Shown one piece after another: positions 37,136 to 44,984 of a stretch of DNA of 64,000 nucleotides (the first letter of the stretch is position 1; the number at the start of each line of letters is the position of its first letter). The stretch is taken from positions 496,001-560,000 of the forward strand of contig NZ_NWTG01000001.1 of NCBI RefSeq assembly GCF_002532045.1. Reading direction: 5' to 3'. Made by a program: the position numbers and the translations under genes. The DNA is from Bradyrhizobium sp. C9 (GTDB lineage: Bacteria; Pseudomonadota; Alphaproteobacteria; Rhizobiales; Xanthobacteraceae). The notes under the pieces were generated by a model that was not told the origin of the DNA, did not search any database, and saw only the letters and a list, made by a program, of their open reading frames with translations.

Positions 37136-38494
37136 GTGAGCACTTCGCGAGACATCGACGTGCATGAGGAGCTGTCCAGTGCGGCCGTTGGCCGGCTGCA
37201 CATCCTCCTCGGCATCCTGATCACGCTCATCACGTTGTTCGACGGTTATGACACGTTCAATCCGGCCTATGTCATCCACTACGTGGCAAAGCCATGGGGG
37301 CTGTCGCCGAGCCAAGCGGGGCTGCTGGTGAGTTCGGGCCTCGTCGGATTCCTGTTCGGGGCGGTCGGTCAAGGCACGGTCGCCGACCGGCTCGGCCGGC
37401 GCGGCACGCTGCTCGCAGGCCTCTGGATCGTCAACGTCTTCACGCTGCTGACCGCAACGGTCGGCAGCGATTTCTGGAGCTTCTGCGCGCTGCGCTTTGC
37501 GACCGGCCTCGGTCTCGGCGTGCTGTTGCCGCTCGGCACGACCTTTGTCAACGAACTGGCGCCGCGCCGCGTCAGCAACGCATTTTCATTGTGGGGCGTG
37601 ACGCTGGGCTGGTCGCTCGGCGGCGTTTGCGCAGGGCTCGTCGGTGTCTATCTGACGCCGCATTACGGCTGGCAGATCCTCTATTACCTCGGCGCGCTAT
37701 CGATCCCGCTGACCTTCGTCGCGCATTCGGTGCTGCCCGAAAGCCCACAATTCCTGGCGGCGCGGCGGCACACCGAAGAGTTGCGTGCGCTGCTCGCGCG
37801 GCTTCGCCCGGAACGCGCCGCCATCTATCGCAACGCGAGCTTCGTCTCGGCCGACGCCGGCAGCGTGCCGAACCCGATCGCGGCGCTGCTGAGCCCGCGT
37901 TATCGCCGCGTCTCGCTGACGATCTGGATCACCGCGTTCCTCAGCCTGTTCGCGATCTTCGGCCTGACCGGCTGGATTCCCACTGTCATGCAGAAGCGCG
38001 GCGAAACGTTTGCCGCATCGTTCGGCTTCGGCGCGCTGATGCAGGGGATGTCGTTCGTCGGCGGGCTGACGCTTGCGATGCTGGCCGACCGCAAGATATC
38101 GCTGACGCCGCGCTACCTCGCGACACGGTGGCTGACCGGCGGCATCGCCGTGCTGGCGCTGGTGTTCGTCAGCGGTCACGGCGTCAATCTCGCGATCGTC
38201 GCCATCGCCGGCTTCTGCATCATCGGCGCACAGCACGTGCTCAACAATTTCACCGCGGGCTCATACGAGACGCTGCTGCGCGCCAGCGGCGTCGGCATGG
38301 AATTGGGCGTCGGCCGGGTCGGCGCGATCCTCGGGCCCTATGTGATCGGGCTGCTGCAGCAGGTGACCGGTGGTCCGGACATCGTGTTCTGGGTGATCGG
38401 CGGCGCCGCGATCGTCGGTGCCTTTGCGATCGGCTCGCTTGGACTGACCGCTGCGGTGCGGCCTGCGGCCATCGACACGGCGCCCGCGGAATAG
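37136..38494 (+). CDS. MFS carrier, aromatic acid:H+ symporter family
   Basis: A 452-residue, 12-helix carrier. FDGYDTFNPAYVIHYVAKPWGLSP near helix 1 has the D-G-Y-D signature of aromatic-acid symporters (BenK, PcaK, GalT type), and GTVADRLGRRGTLLAG is the loop 2-3 motif. I place the start at the GTG at 37136, which has GGAGG 5 bases upstream; the ATG at 37124 lacks any RBS. It follows the decarboxylase by 60 bases, so uptake of gamma-resorcylate is the natural guess. Confidence 0.86.
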   Translation: MSTSRDIDVHEELSSAAVGRLHILLGILITLITLFDGYDTFNPAYVIHYVAKPWGLSPSQAGLLVSSGLVGFLFGAVGQGTVADRLGRRGTLLAGLWIVNVFTLLTATVGSDFWSFCALRFATGLGLGVLLPLGTTFVNELAPRRVSNAFSLWGVTLGWSLGGVCAGLVGVYLTPHYGWQILYYLGALSIPLTFVAHSVLPESPQFLAARRHTEELRALLARLRPERAAIYRNASFVSADAGSVPNPIAALLSPRYRRVSLTIWITAFLSLFAIFGLTGWIPTVMQKRGETFAASFGFGALMQGMSFVGGLTLAMLADRKISLTPRYLATRWLTGGIAVLALVFVSGHGVNLAIVAIAGFCIIGAQHVLNNFTAGSYETLLRASGVGMELGVGRVGAILGPYVIGLLQQVTGGPDIVFWVIGGAAIVGAFAIGSLGLTAAVRPAAIDTAPAE

Positions 38495-38518
38495 CGATCA
38501 AGACGAAAGGAGCCTCTG

Positions 38519-38962
38519 ATGTCCAGCTCTACCCATACGGCCGCGAATGCCGGCGCAGCACGACTTCCGGATTCCCCGGTGCTGCTGTTTGCCCGGTTGG
38601 CGATTGCGCCGCTGTTCCTCTACAGCGGCATCGGCAAGTTGATGGCCTTCTCCGCGACCGCCGGACGTCTCGGCGGCGCCGACGGCATCGGTGCGGTCCT
38701 TGCGGCCGGTGCGACCGCAGTCGAGCTCGGCTGCGGCATCGCACTCCTGCTCGGCCTGCTCGCACGCCCCGCCGCCGTCATCCTGTTCCTGTTCACGATC
38801 GCGGCGACGCTGATGTTCCACAATTTCTGGACCGCACCGGAGGCGCAGGTCGTCACCCAGACCATCAACTTCCTGAAGAACCTCGGCCTGCTCGGGGCAC
38901 TCGCGATGATCGCGGTCTACGGGCCCGGAAGCTACGCGGTGAATGCCGGCAGCAGGTCATGA
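38519..38962 (+). CDS. DoxX-family membrane protein
   Basis: A 147-residue protein with four predicted helices: LLFARLAIAPLFLYSGIGKLMAF opens the DoxX pattern, followed by AVLAAGATAVELGCGIALLLGLLARPAAVILFLFTIAATLMFHNFW. It starts 24 bases after the MFS gene with AAAGGAG upstream, so it is probably the last gene of that unit. DoxX proteins accompany redox and aromatic-degrading enzymes, but their role is unclear. Confidence 0.82.
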   Translation: MSSSTHTAANAGAARLPDSPVLLFARLAIAPLFLYSGIGKLMAFSATAGRLGGADGIGAVLAAGATAVELGCGIALLLGLLARPAAVILFLFTIAATLMFHNFWTAPEAQVVTQTINFLKNLGLLGALAMIAVYGPGSYAVNAGSRS

Positions 38963-39013
38963 ACGCCTGATTGCTTCAAGGGCGACCGCCTGCCTTCGAC
39001 GCGCTAGTCCGGT

Positions 39014-39751
39014 TTACGAACCGGCGCTGGAACGAAGCACGCTGTCGCCGGGCGCGATGGATAACAGCCAGTCGCCGAACACCTGCTCTGCCTGTGCGGC
39101 GACGGACCTCGCCAGCGCCTGCGTCGTCGCGCGCAGCTCGGGAACCGAGACTTTCGCCGTGGACAACTCGACGGCGTGGCCGACATACCATTCCTCGAGC
39201 TGCCGCGGATCGGCCTCGAGGTGGAATTGCAGCGCCAGTGCGTTGCGGCCCCAGGCGAAGGCCTGGTTCTCGTAATTGGCATTCGAGGCCAGCCGCACGG
39301 CCTCCTTGGGCAGGTCGAAGGTGTCGCCGTGCCAGTGCAGCACTTTGCTGTGCAGGTTGCGCAGGCAGGATGATCTGCCGTCCGCCGTCAGGTCGATCGG
39401 GCCCCAGCCGATTTCCTTGACCGTGCCCGGAAACACGCGGCCGCCCAGCGCCTGCGCCATCAGTTGCGCGCCGAGGCAGATGCCGAGCGTCGGCAGTCCG
39501 CGGCGCAGCCTGTGTTCCAACAGCGCAAGCTCGGTCGAGAGGAACGGATAGGTGTCCGTCTCATAGACTCCGATCGGCCCGCCCAGCACGATCAGGAGGT
39601 CCGCATCGCGAATCCCGCGATCGGAGAGGTCGTCGACCGGTGCGTCGCAGAACGACACGCTCCAGCCCGCGCGCTCCATGATCGGGGCCAGCAGCCCGAG
39701 GTCCTCGAACGCCACATGGCGGATCGCAATGGCGGAGCGCGGTGGTCGCAT
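39014..39751 (-). CDS. Class I glutamine amidotransferase-like protein
   Basis: A 245-residue protein of the GATase1 fold. The nucleophile elbow is PTLGICLGAQLMAQALGG (Cys in GICLG), and the catalytic His lies in LALQFHLEADP with a Glu two residues on. LLIVLGGPIGVYE is the oxyanion-side loop. It is a stand-alone domain like YfeJ/GMP-synthase-like proteins, with no synthetase partner next to it. I use the ATG at 39751 rather than a TTG two codons upstream. A Mo-box-like palindrome lies 19-42 bases upstream. Confidence 0.82.
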   Translation of the reverse strand: MRPPRSAIAIRHVAFEDLGLLAPIMERAGWSVSFCDAPVDDLSDRGIRDADLLIVLGGPIGVYETDTYPFLSTELALLEHRLRRGLPTLGICLGAQLMAQALGGRVFPGTVKEIGWGPIDLTADGRSSCLRNLHSKVLHWHGDTFDLPKEAVRLASNANYENQAFAWGRNALALQFHLEADPRQLEEWYVGHAVELSTAKVSVPELRATTQALARSVAAQAEQVFGDWLLSIAPGDSVLRSSAGS

Positions 39752-39769
39752 CGGCAACGTCCAGTCTTT

Positions 39770-39793
39770 CGCTATATAATCTCAAATATAGCG
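39770..39793. promoter_or_regulatory. Mo-box-like palindrome (possible ModE site)
   Basis: CGCTATAT (39770-39777) and ATATAGCG (39786-39793) are perfect inverted arms around 8 bases. This resembles the ModE recognition element (CGNTATATA-N6-TATAT plus CG at the end). It sits in the promoter of the amidotransferase gene, and the next gene encodes a ModE-like regulator. TATAAT lies inside it on the plus strand (39775-39780), so part of the sequence could be a promoter. Confidence 0.5.
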
Positions 39794-39835
39794 CGGCGGA
39801 TCGCAGTGAGTCCAGCCGCCACGGCGGGTGGCTGA

Positions 39836-40921
39836 TCAGCGGTCGGAATGCATCTTCTCCAGGAAATCCTTCACGCCGCTGACGGCGCCGGTATTCGAGG
39901 CGACATAGCCGGGGAGTGCGCCCACGGCCGTGTGAAACTCGCTGCTCTTCATGATGTCGAGCACCCGCTGCATCGGCTCGGTCTCGAGGAACGCACGCTT
40001 GCAGACGAAGAAGTAATCCTCCGTGAGCAGGCGGATGAAATCGAGGCCGAACTGCCGAGCGGCGGCCTCGACGCCAAAACTCGCATCCGCCATGCCGCTT
40101 GCGACATAGGCGGCGACCGCGGCATGGGTGAACTCCATGTGCTGGGCGCCGTTGATCCGGCCTTGCTGGATCTTGTGCAGCGTCAGCAATTGATCGAACA
40201 GCAGCCGCGTGCCGGAATCATGGTCGCGGTTGACGAAGCGGGCCTTGCGCTCGACCAAATCCTTCAGCGAGGTGATCTTCAACGGGTTGCCGCGCTTGAC
40301 CATCAGGCCCATTTCGCGCGTCACGAAGTTGATCACGCGATCCTCGCGCGGGTCGAGCCATTCCCGGCAGGCCTTGATGCCCCGCGCCCGCAATTCGCCG
40401 TGCGGTAGATGCACGCCGGAGAGATCGCAGGCGCCCTGAGCCAGCGAGACCAGCGAGTTCTGGTTGCTGACGTAGCGCAGGTCGACGCCGACGCCGCCCT
40501 CGCGATCGAGGAACTCGCGCAGCTTGGATACGGCAAAGCCGTGGCTGGCATGGACCCGGATCACCTGCGGCCGCTGTTCGAGGAACGGCTTGATCTCGGT
40601 GACCAATTCCTGCGCGAGGTTCTCGAGCTGCAGCCCGAGCCGCGCCTGCATGCGCTCGCCGGCCCATACCAGCCGTTCGCCGAACGGCGTCAGCTTCGAG
40701 CCCTTGCCGCGCTGGGTCTCGACCAGTGGCACGCCGAAGAACTCGGACCATTGCTCGATCAGATTCCAGACATGGCGATAGGACAGCTGCGCATCGCTGG
40801 CGGCGCTGGTGATCTTCCCGGTCTTCCTGATTTCGTTGAGGATGCCGAGCATCACGACCGCGGTCTGCGGCGAGTTCTCTTTCCGAAAACGCCAGACGGT
40901 CTCGATCTCGATCTGCAGCAT
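39836..40921 (-). CDS. ModE-like regulator with PBP-type ligand domain
   Basis: A 361-residue DNA-binding protein. The N-terminal LysR/ModE-type winged helix (about 15-105) reads GILNEIRKTGKITSAASDAQLSYRHVWNLIEQW and LVETQRGKGSKLTPFGERLV. The C-terminal half (about 120-355) resembles the periplasmic-binding-protein-like domain found in molybdate/tungstate-related proteins, with VIRVHASHGFAVSKLREFLD and ARFVNRDHDSGTRLLFDQLL. The ATG at 40921 has GGTGACC upstream, whereas the one at 40933 has none. Molybdate, tungstate or another anion may be the effector. The aldehyde dehydrogenase gene is divergent. Confidence 0.8.
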   Translation of the reverse strand: MLQIEIETVWRFRKENSPQTAVVMLGILNEIRKTGKITSAASDAQLSYRHVWNLIEQWSEFFGVPLVETQRGKGSKLTPFGERLVWAGERMQARLGLQLENLAQELVTEIKPFLEQRPQVIRVHASHGFAVSKLREFLDREGGVGVDLRYVSNQNSLVSLAQGACDLSGVHLPHGELRARGIKACREWLDPREDRVINFVTREMGLMVKRGNPLKITSLKDLVERKARFVNRDHDSGTRLLFDQLLTLHKIQQGRINGAQHMEFTHAAVAAYVASGMADASFGVEAAARQFGLDFIRLLTEDYFFVCKRAFLETEPMQRVLDIMKSSEFHTAVGALPGYVASNTGAVSGVKDFLEKMHSDR

Positions 40922-40934
40922 CGTGGTCACCATT

Positions 40935-40952
40935 TATGAAGTCGACTTCATA
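40935..40952. promoter_or_regulatory. 18-bp perfect palindrome in the regulator/aldehyde dehydrogenase gap
   Basis: TATGAAGTCGACTTCATA is fully symmetrical and lies 14 bases upstream of the ModE-like regulator's ATG and 84 bases before the aldehyde dehydrogenase. It is well placed for autorepression and control of the divergent gene. It differs from the Mo-box-like site. Confidence 0.6.
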
Positions 40953-41035
40953 TCCTGGCATACCAATAGGCACAAGATATCATATTTACTGCTGATCAGA
41001 GCCTCCTACGTTGAGTCACAACACCAGGAGGAAAT

Positions 41036-42520
41036 ATGATGTCGGTTGCATATGACTATGAGCGCGACGCCCGCGCCCCAACCGTTCGGGATGAATTGCT
41101 GCTGATCGATGGCGCCCGCGTCCGCTCGCTGTCAGGAAAAACCTTCAAATCGCTCAATCCCGCCACCGAGCAGGTGATCGCGACCATTGCCGAAGGCAAT
41201 GAGCACGACGTCGACCGCGCGGTCGCCGCCGCGCGCCGCGCCTTCGAAGGTCCGTGGCGCACCATGCGCGCTGCCGAGCGCGGCCACATCCTGCTGAAGT
41301 GGGCCGAGCTGCTCAAGCAGCACGCCGATGAAATCGCTACTCTGGAAAGCCTCGATGCCGGCAAGCCGATCGCGGGAGTGTTGCGCCAGGATTTTCCTGC
41401 CGCGATCGACACGCTGACCTACTACGCCGGCTGGGCCGACAAGATCAGCGGCGACGTCGTCTCGACCCGCGACGATGCCCTGACCTACACGGTGCGCGAG
41501 CCGGTCGGCGTGGTCGCCGCGATCGTGCCGTGGAATTTCCCGCTGATGATCGGCATGTGGAAGCTCGCGCCGGCGCTGGCCTGCGGCTGCACGGTCGTGA
41601 TGAAGCCGGCCGAGCTGACCTCGCTGTCGGCGCTGCGGATCGGCGAGCTCGCGCTCGAGGCCGGGCTGCCGAAGGGCGTGCTCAACATCGTGACCGGACC
41701 TGGTCGAGTCGTGGGCGACGCGCTGGTCAATCATCCCGATGTCGACAAGGTCACGTTCACCGGCTCGCCCGGCGTCGGCCGCGGCATCATGAAAGGCGCC
41801 GCGGGCAACTTCAAACGGGTCTCGCTCGAGCTCGGCGGCAAGTCCGCCAATGTGATCTTCGACGACGCCAATCTCGAGGCCGCCGCCAAGGCTGCCGCGG
41901 CCGGCATTTTCTTCAATGCCGGGCAGGTCTGCTCGGCAGGATCGCGCGTCCTGGTGCAGGAGAACGCCTATGACGAGGTGGTGGAGCGGCTGGTCGCGCG
42001 CGCGGAAAGCCTGCGCATCGGCGATCCCGCGGATCGCGCCACCGTGCTCGGACCTGTGATCTCCGAGAAGCAGATGCGCTCGATCCTCGACTATGTCGAG
42101 ATCGGCAAGAACGAGGGCGCGCAGCTCGCCACTGGCGGCGAACGCGTCGGCGACCGAGGCTATTTCATCAGCCCGGCGGTGTTCGCCAATGTCGCGCACG
42201 AGATGCGCATCTCGCAGGAGGAGATCTTCGGACCCGTCGTCAGCGTGATCAAGTTCAAGGAGGAGGCCGATGCGCTGCGCATCGCCAACGGCACCGCCTA
42301 CAGTCTCGCCGCCGGCGTCTGGAGCGCCGACATGGGCCGCGTGCAGCGCTTCGCGAAAAAGGCCCGCGCCGGCACGGTGTGGATCAACACCTATGGCTAC
42401 ACCGACGTGCGGTTGCCGTGGGGCGGCGAGCGCGACTCCGGCCTCGGCCGCGAGCACGGCACCGCCGCGCTCGACAATTTCACCGAGCCGAAGGCGGTGT
42501 GGATGAATCTCAACGTGTGA
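41036..42520 (+). CDS. NAD(P)-dependent aldehyde dehydrogenase
   Basis: A 494-residue enzyme oxidising an aldehyde to its acid. It has VVAAIVPWNFPLMIGMWKLAPALACG, the general base Glu in LELGGKSANVIF, the catalytic Cys in FFNAGQVCSAGSRVLV and the IFGPVVSVIKF C-terminal motif. A strong AGGAGG precedes a double ATG (41036 and 41039). It is divergent from the ModE-like regulator, which probably controls it. The substrate is unknown; betaine, gamma-aminobutyraldehyde and aromatic aldehydes are all compatible. Confidence 0.88.
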   Translation: MMSVAYDYERDARAPTVRDELLLIDGARVRSLSGKTFKSLNPATEQVIATIAEGNEHDVDRAVAAARRAFEGPWRTMRAAERGHILLKWAELLKQHADEIATLESLDAGKPIAGVLRQDFPAAIDTLTYYAGWADKISGDVVSTRDDALTYTVREPVGVVAAIVPWNFPLMIGMWKLAPALACGCTVVMKPAELTSLSALRIGELALEAGLPKGVLNIVTGPGRVVGDALVNHPDVDKVTFTGSPGVGRGIMKGAAGNFKRVSLELGGKSANVIFDDANLEAAAKAAAAGIFFNAGQVCSAGSRVLVQENAYDEVVERLVARAESLRIGDPADRATVLGPVISEKQMRSILDYVEIGKNEGAQLATGGERVGDRGYFISPAVFANVAHEMRISQEEIFGPVVSVIKFKEEADALRIANGTAYSLAAGVWSADMGRVQRFAKKARAGTVWINTYGYTDVRLPWGGERDSGLGREHGTAALDNFTEPKAVWMNLNV

Positions 42521-42544
42521 CCGCGCGTAACGCAGTCAATACGG

Positions 42545-42568
42545 GGCGCGGATCGGAGGATCCGCGCC
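42545..42568. terminator. Hairpin after the aldehyde dehydrogenase gene
   Basis: GGCGCGGATC (42545-42554) pairs perfectly with GATCCGCGCC (42559-42568) around GGAG. It lies 24 bases after the stop. No T-run follows, so it is a probable but not classical terminator. Confidence 0.55.
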
Positions 42569-42604
42569 GTTGGGGTTGGTGCGGGAACGCGCTGCATATT
42601 CCGC

Positions 42605-42728
42605 CGTCGTCCCGGCGAAGGCCGGGACCCATAACCACAAGTCGCTGTTGTTACGCACGCGTGGAATGACGAGTCCCGCCAACTATGCCTGCTGCGGAGT
42701 ATGGGTCCCGGCCTTCGCCGGGACGACG
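42605..42728. repeat. Large inverted repeat with two 29-bp arms
   Basis: The arm at 42605-42633 (starting CGTCGTCCCGGCGAAGGCC) and the arm at 42700-42728 are perfect reverse complements. Each arm also folds alone (CCCGGC-GAAG-GCCGGG). The 66-base centre shows no gene. Elements with this exact core are, from general knowledge, frequent in bradyrhizobial intergenic DNA. Confidence 0.82.
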
Positions 42729-42805
42729 ATGTGGAGACACGGTCGCCCGTTTGCTTTATCGTCCTCGCGTAGGGCCAGATACGACCCACGCAGAACGAGG
42801 CGATC

Positions 42806-43645
42806 GTGCAGACAAGAAAATTCGGCAGCAACGGGCCGCAGGTCTCGGTGATCGGGCTGGGCACCTGGTATCTCGATCGCGGTGACCGCAAGGCGGCGGT
42901 CGCTGCGCTGAAGCGCGGTATCGATGCCGGCATGACCCATATCGACACCGCCGAGATGTATGGCGACGCCGAGCTCGTGATCGCGGACGCGATCACGGGC
43001 CGCCGCGACGAGCTGTTCCTGGTCTCGAAGGTGCTGCCGAGCAACGCCTCGCGGCGTGGCACCATCACCGCCTGCGAGCGCTCGCTGAAGCGGCTGAAGA
43101 CCGATCGCCTCGATTGCTACCTGCTGCACTGGCGTGGAACCATTCCGCTCGCCGAGACGGTCGCGGCGTTCGAGGAATTGACCGCAGCTGGCAAGATCCG
43201 CTCCTGGGGCGTCAGCAATTTCGACGCAGACGATCTCGACGAACTGCTCGATGTCGCTGGCGAGGGCAAGATCGCCTGCAACCAGGTGCTCTACCATCTG
43301 CGGGAGCGCGCCATCGAGCACGCCGTGATCCCGTGGTGCGAGCGGCATGGCGTGGCCGTGGTCGCTTACTCGCCGTTCGGCCACAATGATTTTCCGTCCG
43401 CGTCGAGCAAATCAGGCGCGGTGCTGCAATCGATCGCGCAGGCGCACCAGGCGACGCCGCGGCAGGTCGCGCTGAGCTTTCTCACGCGGCTGCCGTCAGT
43501 GCTCGCGATCCCGAAGGCGTCGAACGCGGACCACGCCGCGGAGAACGCCGCGGCGGGAACGCTCAAGCTCAGCGGCGACGAGATCGCCGCGCTCGACGCG
43601 GCGTTCCCGCGCGGGCCGAAGCCGCGCTCACTGCCGATGCTCTAA
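42806..43645 (+). CDS. Aldo/keto reductase
   Basis: A 279-residue TIM-barrel NADPH reductase. The catalytic Asp and Tyr are in HIDTAEMYGDAE, Lys in LVSKVLPSN, and the His region in CYLLHWRG. The cofactor-binding end has AIPKASNADHAAENAAA. Translation starts at a GTG (42806) with an AGG-type RBS. It stands alone after the large inverted repeat. Short AKRs of this type reduce small aldehydes or keto sugars; the substrate is unknown. Confidence 0.85.
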   Translation: MQTRKFGSNGPQVSVIGLGTWYLDRGDRKAAVAALKRGIDAGMTHIDTAEMYGDAELVIADAITGRRDELFLVSKVLPSNASRRGTITACERSLKRLKTDRLDCYLLHWRGTIPLAETVAAFEELTAAGKIRSWGVSNFDADDLDELLDVAGEGKIACNQVLYHLRERAIEHAVIPWCERHGVAVVAYSPFGHNDFPSASSKSGAVLQSIAQAHQATPRQVALSFLTRLPSVLAIPKASNADHAAENAAAGTLKLSGDEIAALDAAFPRGPKPRSLPML

Positions 43646-43840
43646 CCTGCGGGATCATCAGAAGCTCCGCACCACACAGTCCTTAACAAACGGTTGCGAT
43701 CGTGGCCCGCGCGCAGGCTGCGGCGGGCGGTCGCGCGCGCTGGTGCATATCGGAGTCCCGTTTTCGGGCATTGTTCTTGCGGCGGAATTGGAGTTCTGTA
43801 CGAACAGCAGATTCCCCTTATTTTGCTCATCGAGATTGCC

Positions 43841-44833
43841 GTGACACCGCCCCCCGCCGTAGCCGCCAGGCTGGACAGCGTTCCTCTTGCATTGCCCGCG
43901 AAAACATCCGTTGCACGCAACAAGGCACCGGCGCGCACCGACCGGCCGTTCAAGGGCATTGCGCTGATCCTGCTGTCGACGGTCTTCCTCGGCACCTCCG
44001 ACGTCACCGCGAAATATCTGTCGTCCTCGCTGCCCTCGATCGAGATCGCCTGGATCCGCTTCCTGGTGTTCGCGCTGATCATGACGCCGGCGATGCTGCC
44101 GGGCACGCCGCTGTTCGCGCTGCGCAGCAGCCGTCCCGGCCTGCATGTGCTGCGCGGTGCTGCGTTGCTCGGCTCCTCCCTGATCTTCATCACGGGGCTG
44201 GGCTTCCTGCCGATCGCGGAGGCCTCGGCCACCAGTTTCGTCTCGCCGCTGTTCGTCACCGCGCTGTCGATTGCTTTCCTCGGCGAGAAGGTCGGCATGC
44301 GCCGCTGGATCGCGACTGCGGTCGGCCTCGCCGGCGTGTTCATCATCCTGCGGCCCGGCACCAGCGCCTTCCATCCCGCGGCGGTTTTCCCGCTCGTCTC
44401 GGCGCTGGCCTGGGCCGGCACGCTGATCCTGACGCGCATGATGAGCGGCAGCGAACGTCCGATCACCGTGATGACGTATTCGTCCATCGTCGGCGTCGCC
44501 ATCGTCAGCGCGCTGGTGCCGTTCGTCTGGGTCGCGCCGAGCTGGCACGACATCATGTTCGGCATCCTGATCGGCGTTGCGTCCACCGTCGGACAGTGGA
44601 TCGTGGTGCTGGCGTTCCGCTATGGCGATGCCTCGGTGCTCGCGCCGTTCTCCTACACGCAGCTGCTGTGGGTCAGCATCCTCGGCTTCCTGATTTTCGG
44701 TGAAGTCCCCGATCGCTGGACCATTCTCGGCGCCGGCTTCATCGTCGCCTCCGGCCTCTATACCGCGCACCGCGAGCGCATGCGCCGCTCGCAGTTGATC
44801 GCGGTGGCCAGCGAGCCGTCGCCGAACGCCTGA
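43841..44833 (+). CDS. EamA (DMT) family permease
   Basis: A 330-residue membrane protein from a GTG at 43841. A 35-residue tail precedes ten helices in two EamA halves. The first begins GIALILLSTVFLGTSDVTAKYL, the second VFPLVSALAWAGTLILTRMM. The family exports amino acids, nucleosides or drugs. The frame extends upstream to 43694, but those codons look non-coding; the start therefore carries some doubt. Confidence 0.78.
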   Translation: MTPPPAVAARLDSVPLALPAKTSVARNKAPARTDRPFKGIALILLSTVFLGTSDVTAKYLSSSLPSIEIAWIRFLVFALIMTPAMLPGTPLFALRSSRPGLHVLRGAALLGSSLIFITGLGFLPIAEASATSFVSPLFVTALSIAFLGEKVGMRRWIATAVGLAGVFIILRPGTSAFHPAAVFPLVSALAWAGTLILTRMMSGSERPITVMTYSSIVGVAIVSALVPFVWVAPSWHDIMFGILIGVASTVGQWIVVLAFRYGDASVLAPFSYTQLLWVSILGFLIFGEVPDRWTILGAGFIVASGLYTAHRERMRRSQLIAVASEPSPNA

Positions 44834-44984
44834 CCGCGCGTATCCATTTTACAACAGACGCCCTGAATCCGACCTGATGCGCTGACCGTGCACGGCTTGA
44901 GAAGACGCGCCTCCCGCGAGTTGCAAGATAGCCCATTCGGGTCAAGCCGCGTCCGCGCGGCGCTATCGATTTGGGGCTGGGGCA

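Noticed and set aside
37294..38970. A 558-codon frame overlapping the aromatic-acid carrier and DoxX genes
   Set aside because: It is a shifted-frame shadow of two good membrane-protein genes; its product is Arg-rich and non-membrane.
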